Assembly: GCA_029263095.1 (NCBI GenBank) | Contig: JAJCYA010000071.1 | Location: forward strand, 1 to 38,265 | DNA length: 38,265 nucleotides | Source of the DNA: Acidimicrobiia bacterium | GTDB lineage: Bacteria; Actinomycetota; Acidimicrobiia; Spongiisociales; UBA11373 | Direction of reading: 5' to 3' | Shown here: one piece after another, positions 14,018-22,866 of the stretch | How positions within the stretch are numbered: the stretch's first letter is position 1 | Layout: each line of letters starts with the position of its first letter | The notes under the pieces: model-generated | The model's input: only the letters and a program-made list of their open reading frames with translations | What the model was told of the DNA's origin: nothing | Database searches by the model: none | Made by a program: the position numbers and the translations under genes

Positions 14018-16594
14018 GTGAAGTTCATCGTCAATCTTCTGTCGCGCTTTGCGACCAGGCGTCCGCTTGTTGTGCTGCTGAGCGTCGTCGCCGTCACGAT
14101 GGTGTTCGGGGCGCTCAGCAGTCAGGCGGTCATCACCGACGGCAATGACGGTTTTGCTCCCGATGCCCCGGAACTCCTTGCCGATTCTGAGATCGGGGAG
14201 TTGTTCGGCAACGGCTCGTCGGCCTCGACCCTCCAAGTCGTGATCTCCTCGGAAGACGGCGATGTTGTGACGGCCGACGGGTTGGCGGCGGTCACAACAA
14301 TCCAGCGCGTCATTGAGCAGTCCGATCTCGCTTCGCAGCTAATCGGTCAGGCGGACCAACCACCGATCATTTCGTATCTGTTGCCGGTGCAACAGGCGGT
14401 TCTTGGGGATCAGGCTCCGGCACCTACTTCCGACGCCGAGGTGAAGTCCACGTACCTGGCTGCGATAGAGCAACTTCCCCCCGAAGTCAGCGGTATCGCC
14501 GAGCAGTTGCTCAGTGATGATCGCGATATGAGTGCCGCCACCGCCGGCAAAGGCCTTCTCCTTGTCTTCATCGACGCTCCCGACTTCGACGAAACGCTCG
14601 CCGACGGTGAGGTGGCGACATCGCTAAACGACTTTGACACCTTTACCGACCTCGAAGGCGAAGTAGCGCAGGCCATCCGTGATGCCGCCCTGCCGGGCGG
14701 ATTCACCGCCGAACCGTTCTCGATCGAGCTCATCTTCGGAACCGGAGATGAGTTTCAGTCAGAGGTTGGCAGGCTGTTCGGTGTTGCCGCGCTGATCATC
14801 GTGTTCATTCTCATGTTCGTGTACTGGGTGGTGCCGAACGGTCGTCGGCTTGTAGGTCTACGCCGCACCGGTGCCGACACGCTGCTCACAATGACCGCAA
14901 TCTTTATGGCGATCGCCTGGATGAATGGAATCGGAGTGATCCTCGGTCCGAAGTACCTCGGGTGGATCGATGATTTCGGACCGATGAGCCAGATCATCCC
15001 GATTCTTCTCATTGGGCTCGGAGTCGATTACGCCATCCACCTGACAACGCGGTACCGAGAGGAGGTTGGCCGTGGGGCCGATGTCGCGGCCGGCATGGGA
15101 CGAGCCATCCACACCGTTGGTGTGGCTCTCATCCTCGCCACAGTGACCACGGCGGTCGGGTTCCTCACCAATCTCGTGAGTCCGATCCCGGCGCTCAAGG
15201 ACTTTGGGATCCTCGCCGCGGTCGGTATCGGTGCCTCTTTCGTGATCATGCTGACCTTCGTCGCCTCGTTCCGGATCCTGCTCGACCGACGCGCCGAGGC
15301 GAAGGGTGTGCTGCCGCGCCAGAGTCTTGGCGAAACGAAAGACAGGATTCTGCCGAAGCTGATCGGCAGGACGTCGATTCTCGCCGAGCGATTCGCCTGG
15401 CAAACCGTTGCGGCCTCTGTTCTCCTTGGTGTTCTCGGTGTCTTTGGGGTACTGCAGCTCAAAGCCGAGTTCTCGGTGACCGATTTCGTGCCGCGTCCCA
15501 ACCCGCTGCTCTCTACTTTCGACACTCTTCTCGACGACTTTGGCGGCGGATTCGGCGAAACGACCAGGGTGCTCATCAAGGGGGACGTGGACACGTCAGA
15601 AGCCCACAATGCCATCGTGGAGGCGATCGACGCACTTCGAACCACTGAGAACGTTCTTCAGTTTGGCGAGAATCCTGCTGCGGAATCCCCTGTGAGCATT
15701 CTGGCGACAATTGGTGATTCCACCAGTGAGCAATACGTCCCGGCCGCAGGTGCGGCGGCCCAATCCGCCGGGGTGTTGGAGGATGGATCGGTTGCGCCGG
15801 GCGCCGACGTGGGTGCTCTGTATGACGCTCTGGTCGCCGCCGACGAGAGTCAGGCCTCGACCGTATTCCACTCCGATGGTTCGGGTGGGTATGACGCGAT
15901 CCTGATATCGGTCACGACTCAGGCCGGCGAGAGTGGCGCCGCTCAACTGTCCGATGACATGAGAACCGCGTTGGCTCCCCTGACTGATCTGGGGCTCAGC
16001 GCCGTGGCTACGTCCACCGAGATCATCAACGATGTCGTTATCACCGCGATGAGCGACTCGCAACTCTCATCGCTTGTCATCACTGTGTTGGCTGCGGCAA
16101 CACTGCTCGTGATCAACTTCTTCGTTGAGTCGCGGCGGCCATTCCTGGGACTCATCACGATCTTCCCGGTGGCGTTGGTGATGTTATGGGCCTTTGGCCT
16201 CATGCCGGTGTTCGGCTTGGCATTCGGCCCGGTTACCGCCACCGTTTCGGCGTTGGCGATCGGCATCGGGGTGCCGTACATGATCCACATCACCCACCGC
16301 TTCCAGGAGGACCGCATCAGGCTCGATTCATCGGAGGAGGCGATCAGGTCGACAACGACCAACACCGGAGGTGCGCTCGCCGGGTCGGCGTTTACCACCA
16401 TCGCAGGCTTTGGGATCCTGATGACGGCTTCGCTGGTGCCTTTCCAGCAGCTGGGATTGGTGACTGCCTACACGATCCTGTTGGCTCTGATCGGTGCCGT
16501 GGTCGTTCTGCCGAGCATGCTCGTATTGTGGGATCGTTGGCATCGCAAGCGCGGTGACATGCCGGTGGATCCCGAGAGCAGGTTCAACGAGTGA
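14018..16594 (+). CDS. RND/MMPL-family transporter
   Basis: An 858-residue integral membrane exporter of the RND superfamily. It shows the internal duplication of the family: one N-terminal helix, a large extracytoplasmic loop (about residues 35-245), five clustered helices (about 250-425), then a second helix near 470, a second large loop (about 490-680) and another five helices. Motifs such as GLGVDYAIHLTTRYREE and IGIGVPYMIHITHRFQED occupy the equivalent places in the two halves. It probably moves lipids or other hydrophobic molecules using the proton gradient; the cargo is unknown. Start GTG at 14018, with GAGAGGGAG upstream, is preferred to the GTG at 13997. Its stop overlaps the start of the next gene by four bases. 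Confidence 0.88.
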   Translation: MKFIVNLLSRFATRRPLVVLLSVVAVTMVFGALSSQAVITDGNDGFAPDAPELLADSEIGELFGNGSSASTLQVVISSEDGDVVTADGLAAVTTIQRVIEQSDLASQLIGQADQPPIISYLLPVQQAVLGDQAPAPTSDAEVKSTYLAAIEQLPPEVSGIAEQLLSDDRDMSAATAGKGLLLVFIDAPDFDETLADGEVATSLNDFDTFTDLEGEVAQAIRDAALPGGFTAEPFSIELIFGTGDEFQSEVGRLFGVAALIIVFILMFVYWVVPNGRRLVGLRRTGADTLLTMTAIFMAIAWMNGIGVILGPKYLGWIDDFGPMSQIIPILLIGLGVDYAIHLTTRYREEVGRGADVAAGMGRAIHTVGVALILATVTTAVGFLTNLVSPIPALKDFGILAAVGIGASFVIMLTFVASFRILLDRRAEAKGVLPRQSLGETKDRILPKLIGRTSILAERFAWQTVAASVLLGVLGVFGVLQLKAEFSVTDFVPRPNPLLSTFDTLLDDFGGGFGETTRVLIKGDVDTSEAHNAIVEAIDALRTTENVLQFGENPAAESPVSILATIGDSTSEQYVPAAGAAAQSAGVLEDGSVAPGADVGALYDALVAADESQASTVFHSDGSGGYDAILISVTTQAGESGAAQLSDDMRTALAPLTDLGLSAVATSTEIINDVVITAMSDSQLSSLVITVLAAATLLVINFFVESRRPFLGLITIFPVALVMLWAFGLMPVFGLAFGPVTATVSALAIGIGVPYMIHITHRFQEDRIRLDSSEEAIRSTTTNTGGALAGSAFTTIAGFGILMTASLVPFQQLGLVTAYTILLALIGAVVVLPSMLVLWDRWHRKRGDMPVDPESRFNE

Positions 16595-17079
16595 CCGAGG
16601 AGAGGCGCCCGTTCGAAATCAGCGAGGAGGTTGCTCGCGCCGAGGGGGTTCCCGACGACCTCGACGCTACCCAGCGGACGCCTTACACGATCCCTTCGAC
16701 TCGACGGCGGCGCACGGCCGCCGCCGTGTACTTCACCGGTGCGGCCCTCGCCGCCGTACTGGTCGCGGTCGGGTTGCCGACAGGGATGTTCATCATCTCC
16801 TCGGCAATGGCGATCATCGGCATCTGGCATCTGGCGTCGGCATGGAGCATCGAAGTGCTGGATCCTGAGGCCCTGGAGACGGCGAATCGGGAAACCGAGT
16901 TCGCGGTCGGGCATGCCTCAGCTGCCGTGGGTTTCGATGGTTGGCGAGCGCGTCCGATCTGGAACGTGCTGGTGTTCAGCGCGGATGACCCACCCTCACA
17001 GCGGGGCTTGGTGCGGGTGGATGCGGTGGACGGCCACGTCGTGGAGATGTACGCCGAGGTGGTGCGGGACTCCGGTTGA
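16591..17079 (+). CDS. small membrane protein coupled to MMPL transporter
   Basis: A 162-residue protein with a charged, probably cytoplasmic N-terminus (1-45), two membrane helices (about 48-66 and 68-86) forming a hairpin, and a soluble C-terminal domain of about 75 residues. The GTG start overlaps the transporter stop by four bases, indicating translational coupling. I do not recognise the family. The tight coupling suggests an accessory subunit of the transporter, but no motif supports a specific role. Confidence 0.75.
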   Translation: MTEERRPFEISEEVARAEGVPDDLDATQRTPYTIPSTRRRRTAAAVYFTGAALAAVLVAVGLPTGMFIISSAMAIIGIWHLASAWSIEVLDPEALETANRETEFAVGHASAAVGFDGWRARPIWNVLVFSADDPPSQRGLVRVDAVDGHVVEMYAEVVRDSG

Positions 17080-17133
17080 CCGGGCTGTCTCCTTCACCTA
17101 TCTCCCGTCGAGTAGTGGCGGCGGCCAGCCTGG

Positions 17134-17139
17134 TACGTT
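17134..17139 (+). promoter_or_regulatory. candidate -10 element for TrpF-like gene
   Basis: TACGTT matches TANNNT and ends 6 bases before the GTG at 17146, the same geometry as the apt promoter at 35311. This would give a leaderless transcript for the TrpF-like/PfkB pair. No good -35 is visible. Confidence 0.4.
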
Positions 17140-17145
17140 GACGCG

Positions 17146-17826
17146 GTGCCGGCCCCGACCATTCAGATCTACACGATGCAGAGTGTCATTGAGGCATGCG
17201 CAGTGGCTGCCTTGGGAGTCGAACGGATCGGAGTGACACCCGCAGAGCGCGGCTTGCCGGGCGAGGTTTCCGTATCTGTGGCGGCTGAGATTGCAGCCGC
17301 GGTGCGGTGTGCGACGACGGTATGCGCTCTCAGCGTCGATTCCGATCAGGACGCGATCGTTGCCATGGTTGAGGAGGTACGACCCGATGTCCTTCATCTG
17401 TGCGGCCCATCCGGCGCCGTACCGCCGGATGCGGTCGTGGCTCTGCGGGACCGGCTACCCGGGATCGAGATCATGCAGGCAATCGCTGTTGTCGGAGAGA
17501 GTTCGATTGCCGACGCGCTCGCTTACGCACCAGTTTCGGACTGCCTGCTTCTGGATTCCGTCTCTCCCGATGTCGAGGGCGTCGGTGCCGCCGGTGCGAT
17601 TCACGACTGGAGCGTGAGTCGGCGAATCGTCGATGCCGTTTCCGTTCCAGTGATCCTTGCCGGCGGGCTGTCGCCGGAGAACGTGGCCGATGCGATAGCT
17701 GTTGTCGGTCCGTGGGGGGTCGACTCGCTCACTCACACCAACCACTGGCTTCGAGATGGGGGGTTCCACAAAGATCTCGACCTCGTCGCCAGGTTTGCAG
17801 CGGCAGCGCGGAGAACAACAGCGTGA
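17146..17826 (+). CDS. TrpF-like (phosphoribosylanthranilate isomerase-fold) protein
   Basis: A 226-residue beta/alpha barrel protein related to phosphoribosylanthranilate isomerase. The C-terminal half matches the family: an LLLDS strand, a DW pair, and VILAGGLSPENVADAI with a following WGVDSLT strand, forming the phosphate-binding end of the barrel. The N-terminal catalytic motif K-x-C-G is not kept: the equivalent first strand reads IQIYTM, so the general-base cysteine is replaced by tyrosine, while the aspartate of the LLLDS strand remains. True TrpF activity is therefore doubtful. Its stop overlaps the start of a PfkB kinase by four bases and no other trp gene is nearby, so it probably acts on another phosphorylated sugar-like compound. 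Confidence 0.75.
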   Translation: MPAPTIQIYTMQSVIEACAVAALGVERIGVTPAERGLPGEVSVSVAAEIAAAVRCATTVCALSVDSDQDAIVAMVEEVRPDVLHLCGPSGAVPPDAVVALRDRLPGIEIMQAIAVVGESSIADALAYAPVSDCLLLDSVSPDVEGVGAAGAIHDWSVSRRIVDAVSVPVILAGGLSPENVADAIAVVGPWGVDSLTHTNHWLRDGGFHKDLDLVARFAAAARRTTA

Positions 17827-18761
17827 GCGTCGTTGTCATTGGCGATGCGAACGTCGATCTGGAAATCGTGCTGCCTGCCGTAGGTCCTGAGGGGAGCGAG
17901 TACACCCACCCCGATCCTTCGCTCTCCGGAGGCGGATCGGCCGCCAATACAGCCGCCGCGCTTGCCGGGCTCGACGTCGCGACACGGTTTGTGGGCACGA
18001 TCGGCTCAGATGGATACGGAGCGGCAGCGGCGGCGTCGCTGCTCGACGCTGGAGTCGATACGAGTGCGCTTGGCGTGACGAGCGCAGGTACGACGGTGAT
18101 GGTGGTGGTCGTCGTGCCGCCCAGCGGCGAACGTCTCATCTACGTGTGGCCACCGCGGGGAGGTGCCCATCTGGAGCTCTCCGCCGATGAGGCGGTCGCT
18201 GGCGTGAGAGGGGCATCGTGGGTCCATGTTTCGGGCATCGCATTGCGAGGCGATCCGGCGGCGGAGTCGATCCTGGAGGCGATGCATGAAGCCCACTCGG
18301 CCGGTGCGATCGTTTCCATCGATGTCAACCTGCGCTTGGAGAACTGGGGCTGGGAATCTGGGTTCCGGGAGACGATCCGTGAGGCGATCGACCTCTCGAA
18401 CGTTGTTCTGGGAGGAGCGGCTGACGAGTTCTGTCCGTTGGTGGGGCTGGAGGATCCGCTGGATGCCGTCGCCGAGTTGGCGACTGCAGATCGGCTTGCC
18501 GTCGGTCGTCTCGGGGCCGACGGTGTTGTGGCGCACGATGGGAGCCGTCTTTACCGCACGGATGGCTTCGAGGTGGCGGTTGTGGATACGGTCGGTGCAG
18601 GAGACGCCTTTGATGCTGGGTTCATCGCGGCGCGGCTTCGCGGCGAGCCGGTCGATCGAGCGCTGCGCTACGCCAACGGAGTGGCTGCGCTATCGATCGG
18701 CCGATCTGGGGCGCGTTCCACACCCAATCACGAGGAAGTGGTCCTTCTCGTCGGCTCCTAG
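17823..18761 (+). CDS. PfkB-family sugar/nucleoside kinase
   Basis: A 312-residue ribokinase-family enzyme that should transfer phosphate from ATP to a sugar or nucleoside hydroxyl. The N-terminal signature with GGGSAANTAAAL is near residue 37-48, and the C-terminal signature DTVGAGDAFDAGF (about 257-269) contains the catalytic aspartate and the anion hole GAGD. The substrate cannot be deduced. The frame is open for many codons upstream, but the GTG at 17823, overlapping the stop of the TrpF-like gene by four bases, matches the usual VVVIGDANVD beginning. The coupling makes sequential enzymatic steps in one pathway likely. Confidence 0.88.
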   Translation: MSVVVIGDANVDLEIVLPAVGPEGSEYTHPDPSLSGGGSAANTAAALAGLDVATRFVGTIGSDGYGAAAAASLLDAGVDTSALGVTSAGTTVMVVVVVPPSGERLIYVWPPRGGAHLELSADEAVAGVRGASWVHVSGIALRGDPAAESILEAMHEAHSAGAIVSIDVNLRLENWGWESGFRETIREAIDLSNVVLGGAADEFCPLVGLEDPLDAVAELATADRLAVGRLGADGVVAHDGSRLYRTDGFEVAVVDTVGAGDAFDAGFIAARLRGEPVDRALRYANGVAALSIGRSGARSTPNHEEVVLLVGS

Positions 18762-18819
18762 ATGTGAGCGCTGTTCGAGTGACACGGTTGCATTCACAGC
18801 GACCGATGACTGATGACTC

Positions 18820-19437
18820 CTACAGGACGTAGCGATCCCCGTCGGAATCACCGACCTCGAGAGCGATGACCAGTCTCGGCTCTCGGGCCCAACGCTCCAG
18901 GACTGCCATGGCCTGGACGTTGCACCCGGCCATGAAGATTGCCCAGGGCTCGCCTGCATGGGCATCTCCCGTATCGACCGACATGCCCGGAATGGGGCTT
19001 GCCCAACCTCCTTCGAGCTTGAACCCCTCGAGGGAAACAACGGCGAGACCCAGCGATTCGCACCGCCCCACGATGCGGGTTGCGACGTCCAGGGGATAGA
19101 ACCCCTCGTCCTCATCCCCACGGTGGGCGGCGAGGCCGTCGAACTCCCCTGCCAATCGGTCGACCGGATGTTCGGGGTCTTCCTTGGCGGTCGGGTCGCT
19201 CTCGAGCAGAAGCGAAGTGCCTTCCGGCAGCAACATCGCGCCGGCGGTGTCGAGAGCCGTCTGGAGATCGGCTACCTCGAATGCCCAAGCATCGCCGTCG
19301 TCATCGCGATTGAACTCGGCGAACAGAGTCGCACCGTCGAGGTAGACGAGCCCTATGACGCGGTCCTCTTCGACGAGTTCCACGACGGGTCCGTCCCAGT
19401 CGTCGCTCGATGCCTCACGAGCATGCAGGTCAGACAC
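18820..19437 (-). CDS. hypothetical acidic soluble protein
   Basis: A 205-residue, strongly acidic protein without membrane segments. I do not recognise it. The first 90 residues look like a beta-rich domain and residues 110-205 like an alpha/beta domain. The GTG start is 3 bases after the citrate synthase stop, so it is the last gene of a three-gene operon (EF-G-like, gltA, this gene). It faces the PfkB gene, with 58 bases between the two stops. Confidence 0.7.
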   Translation of the reverse strand: MSDLHAREASSDDWDGPVVELVEEDRVIGLVYLDGATLFAEFNRDDDGDAWAFEVADLQTALDTAGAMLLPEGTSLLLESDPTAKEDPEHPVDRLAGEFDGLAAHRGDEDEGFYPLDVATRIVGRCESLGLAVVSLEGFKLEGGWASPIPGMSVDTGDAHAGEPWAIFMAGCNVQAMAVLERWAREPRLVIALEVGDSDGDRYVL

Positions 19438-19440
19438 GCC

Positions 19441-20724
19441 CTATCTGTCGGTAGGGAAGTCGCGAGTGGCATACCCGTCGTAGACCTGACGAGGCCGGCC
19501 AATACGGGTTTCGGGGTCGTCGCCCATCTCTTTCCATTGGGCGATCCAGCCGGGGAGCCGTCCAATGGCGAAGAGGACCGTAAACATGCGGGTAGGGAAC
19601 CCGAGCGCCCGGTACACGAGTCCGGCGTAGAAGTCGACGTTCGGGTAGAGGTTGCGAGAGATGAAATAGTCGTCCGACAGCGCGACCTCTTCCAGTTTGC
19701 GCGCGATGTCGAGCAGTGGGTCGTCTCCGCCTTTGCGTTCCATGACCTCGTCGGCAAAGTTCTTGAGGATCCTGGCTCTGGGGTCGTAGTTCTTGTACAC
19801 CCGGTGTCCGAAACCCCACAGTCGGAAGGGGTCGTCGGAATCCTTCGCTTTGTCGAGGTACTTCTTGTAGTCGCGACCGTCCTCGTTGATATGCCCCAGC
19901 ATCTCGACAACCCGTTGGTTGGCTCCGCCGTGGAGCGGTCCCCACAGAGCGCTCATCCCGGCCGCGACAGATGTGAACATGTTCGCCTGGCTGGAACCGG
20001 CGAGCCGCACCGTCGAGGTCGAGCAGTTCTGGCCATGGTCTGCGTGCAGGATGAGCAGCACGTCGAGCGCCTTGGCGACTATCGGATCTACTTCGTATTC
20101 TTCGACCGGCAGCGCAAACATCATCTTGAGGAAGTTCTCGGTGTACCCGAGGTCGTTGCGGGGGTACACGTACGGTTGGCCGATCGACTTCTTATATGCG
20201 ATTGCGGCGACTGTCGGCAGCTTTGCGATCAAACGTAGTGCCGACTGTTCAACTGAGTAGGGGTCCGTCGGATTGTGGATGTCGGGATAGAAGGTGGCCA
20301 TGGCGTTCGTGGCTGATGAGAGAATCGCCATTGGGTGAGCACGCTTGGGAAAGGCGTCGAACAACCGCTTCATTTCTTCGTTGAGGAGGGTGTGCTTGGT
20401 GATGTTCTCGGTGAATGCAGCGAGACCATCGGCTGATGGCAGCTCGCCGTGAAAGAGCAGGTATGCGACCTCGAGGAAGGTCGAGTGCTCAGCCAAATCC
20501 TCGATCCTGTAGCCGCGGTAGCGCAGTTCGCCAGCGGCGCCATCCACGTAGGACACTCCAGATCGCGTCGCCGCGGTGTTGGCGAAGCCATAGTCGAGGG
20601 CGATCAATCCGGTCTCGGCGCGCAGGCGGCTGATGTCGATACCGTTGTTGCCTTCGGTTGCGGGGATGATCGGGAATTCGAGTTCACCGCCGTCATAGCT
20701 GAGCTTGGGTGTTTGGTCACTCAT
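19441..20724 (-). CDS. gltA: citrate synthase
   Basis: A 427-residue enzyme that condenses acetyl-CoA and oxaloacetate into citrate, the first step of the tricarboxylic acid cycle. The catalytic residues are visible: histidine in WGPLHGGAN, histidine in GFGHRVYK and aspartate in the NYDPRA that follows. The HADHGQNCSTSTVRLAGSS region is also typical. Length and the N-terminal beta domain fit the long, type II (hexameric, Gram-negative-like) form rather than the short type I. The ATG is preceded by GGAG at 8 bases. It lies 16 bases after the EF-G-like gene on the same strand. Confidence 0.93.
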   Translation of the reverse strand: MSDQTPKLSYDGGELEFPIIPATEGNNGIDISRLRAETGLIALDYGFANTAATRSGVSYVDGAAGELRYRGYRIEDLAEHSTFLEVAYLLFHGELPSADGLAAFTENITKHTLLNEEMKRLFDAFPKRAHPMAILSSATNAMATFYPDIHNPTDPYSVEQSALRLIAKLPTVAAIAYKKSIGQPYVYPRNDLGYTENFLKMMFALPVEEYEVDPIVAKALDVLLILHADHGQNCSTSTVRLAGSSQANMFTSVAAGMSALWGPLHGGANQRVVEMLGHINEDGRDYKKYLDKAKDSDDPFRLWGFGHRVYKNYDPRARILKNFADEVMERKGGDDPLLDIARKLEEVALSDDYFISRNLYPNVDFYAGLVYRALGFPTRMFTVLFAIGRLPGWIAQWKEMGDDPETRIGRPRQVYDGYATRDFPTDR

Positions 20725-20740
20725 CGCGGAACTCCGTTCG

Positions 20741-22783
20741 TCAGTCGTCCTTGGATTGTGCTGCCTCTATGACCTTCTGAGTCTCGTGCGGCGGTGCCTC
20801 TTCATAGTGATCAAGGCTCATCTCGAAGCTGCCCCGTCCGTGCGTGATCGAGCGAAGATCGATCGAATATCGCTGCATTTCTGCGAGCGGCACTTCCGCA
20901 GAGATGACTCGGAGACCGCCATCGGAATCCATGCCGAGTACTTTGCCCCGTTTCGAGTTGAGGTCACCGATCACGTCCCCCATCAGATCCTCGGGGACTC
21001 GGACCGTGACCTTCATGACTGGTTCGAGGAGCGCCACATTCAGCTTGGGCGCCGCCTCGCGTACGGCCATGATCCCGGCCATCTTGAATGACATTTCGTC
21101 GGAATCGACCGAGTGATATTTGCCGTCATAGACCCGCGCCCTGACGTCGACGACCGGGTATCCGGCGGCGAGCCCTCGTTCCAGGGCCTCCTTGATCCCC
21201 TTGTCGACGGCGGGAATGTACTGCCGGGGGATCGATCCTCCCTTGACTTCGTTGACGAATTCATAGCCCATTCCTGGTGCGTTCGGCTCGAATTTCACGA
21301 ACGCGACGCCGAACTGGCCGCGCCCTCCGGATTGCTTCTTGTGTTTGCCCTCGACGTCGGCTCTGCCCTTGATCGTCTCGCGGTAGGGGATCTTCGGCAG
21401 GGCAGTATCAACCTCGACACCGTGGCGGGTGGCGAGTCGGGCAATCGTCACTTCGAGGTGGGCGTCACCGAGACCTGAAAGGACGGTTTGATTGGTGGCC
21501 GCGTTGCGTCGTACCTCGAGCGTGGGGTCGTCTTCGACACTCCGTGCCAACGCGATCGAGAGCTTCTCCTCATCGTGCTGCGTTTTTGGGAACACGGCAT
21601 ACGACATGGTTGGCTTCGGCATGTCCATCGGTGCGATGGTGACGGCGAGGCCGGGAGTCGCCAGAGTGTCGCCTGCAAGTGTCGTCTCGAGCTTCGAGAC
21701 GGCGGCGATATCGCCGACCTCTATCCGCTTGATGTCTTCGTGCTCCTTGCCTCGCATCGAGAACACGTTGTGCATCCGACCCTTCGCCCCGACGCGCCGA
21801 TTGGCCAGCTCGACGTCAATATCGACGTTGCCTCGGAACACCCGGAAGAGGGAGATTCGGCCGACATAGGGATCCGACATTGTCTTGAACACGTAGGCGA
21901 TCACCCCCGAGTCTGGGAGCTGTTCCCCTTCGGTCAGGGGAGGGGCCGGACGCTCGGAAGGGCGCGGTCCGTAGTCGACGATGAATTGGGCGAGTCGATC
22001 GATTCCGACCAGCGTCGTTGCAGAGCCGCACAGAACCGGGAAAGCGGTGCCTGCGACCATGCCAGCGTGCATTCCGGCGATCAGCTGCTCGCCTGGGGGC
22101 TCCACGCCCTCGAAGTACGCCTCGAGCATCTCGTCGTCGGTTTCAACGACCGCTTCTACGAGCGCGGTGTGAAGGCTCCCGACCTCAGCCTGTACCGAGT
22201 CGGGGAGGGAGCCCTCGGTCGCCTTGGTACCACCCGAGTAGGTGTATGCCTTGCCACCGACAAGATTGGCCACACCCGACAGGTCGGCCTCCACTCCGAT
22301 CGGGACTTGGAGCGGTGCTACTGCTGTACCGAAGATCTCCTTCATCTGATCGACGGTACGAGCGAACGAGGCCCGCTCCCGATCGAGCTTGCTGACGAAA
22401 ATCGCTCTGGCGATGCCTTCCTCGGCAGCCATCCTCCAGGCGTTTTCCGTTTGCACCTCGACTCCGTCGACGCCTGAGACGACGAAGACGGCGAGATCTG
22501 CCGCCCGGAGGGCGGCCCGCATTTCGCCGCTGAAATCGCTCAGTCCCGGTGTGTCGATGATGTTGATCTTGTGCCCATTCCACTGGAACGGCGCCATCGC
22601 GAGGCTGACCGAAGATCCTCTTGAGATCTCCTCTGGCTCAAAATCCGTAACCGTGTTTCCGTCCTCGACGGTCCCTGCGCGAGTAGTTGCTCCTGCGGTG
22701 AAGAGCAGCGCTTCGGCGAGGGCGGTCTTGCCGCCTCCGCTGTGTCCTACGAGAACCACGTTGCGAATCTGATCCGAGCCCAT
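20741..22783 (-). CDS. EF-G-like translational GTPase (EF-G2 type)
   Basis: A 680-residue EF-G paralogue with the full G-II-III-IV-V layout. The P-loop GHSGGGKT is at residues 13-20, the DTPG motif at about 77, and the base-recognition motif reads SKLD instead of NKxD. Switch I differs from true EF-G (RGSSVSLA in place of RGITI). Domain IV (with RGQFG and the KGGSIPRQYIPAVDKG segment) and domain V are present. Such paralogues occur in many actinobacteria beside the canonical fusA, and their role is not settled. The ATG at 22783, with GGGAGG 5 bases upstream, is preferred to the adjacent TTG. It is the first gene of an operon with citrate synthase. Confidence 0.9.
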   Translation of the reverse strand: MGSDQIRNVVLVGHSGGGKTALAEALLFTAGATTRAGTVEDGNTVTDFEPEEISRGSSVSLAMAPFQWNGHKINIIDTPGLSDFSGEMRAALRAADLAVFVVSGVDGVEVQTENAWRMAAEEGIARAIFVSKLDRERASFARTVDQMKEIFGTAVAPLQVPIGVEADLSGVANLVGGKAYTYSGGTKATEGSLPDSVQAEVGSLHTALVEAVVETDDEMLEAYFEGVEPPGEQLIAGMHAGMVAGTAFPVLCGSATTLVGIDRLAQFIVDYGPRPSERPAPPLTEGEQLPDSGVIAYVFKTMSDPYVGRISLFRVFRGNVDIDVELANRRVGAKGRMHNVFSMRGKEHEDIKRIEVGDIAAVSKLETTLAGDTLATPGLAVTIAPMDMPKPTMSYAVFPKTQHDEEKLSIALARSVEDDPTLEVRRNAATNQTVLSGLGDAHLEVTIARLATRHGVEVDTALPKIPYRETIKGRADVEGKHKKQSGGRGQFGVAFVKFEPNAPGMGYEFVNEVKGGSIPRQYIPAVDKGIKEALERGLAAGYPVVDVRARVYDGKYHSVDSDEMSFKMAGIMAVREAAPKLNVALLEPVMKVTVRVPEDLMGDVIGDLNSKRGKVLGMDSDGGLRVISAEVPLAEMQRYSIDLRSITHGRGSFEMSLDHYEEAPPHETQKVIEAAQSKDD

Positions 22784-22866
22784 CAAACCTCCCGTTGGGG
22801 GCGCTTGAGTCTAGTGAGCGAGGAGGGTCCCAAAACCGTGTGGTAGCTTGCGTTCTCTCAGTTCCC

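Noticed and set aside
21488-22477. A 329-codon open frame on the plus strand
   Set aside because: Antisense to the EF-G-like gene, whose GTPase motifs are clear; low-complexity composition and no ribosome-binding site.
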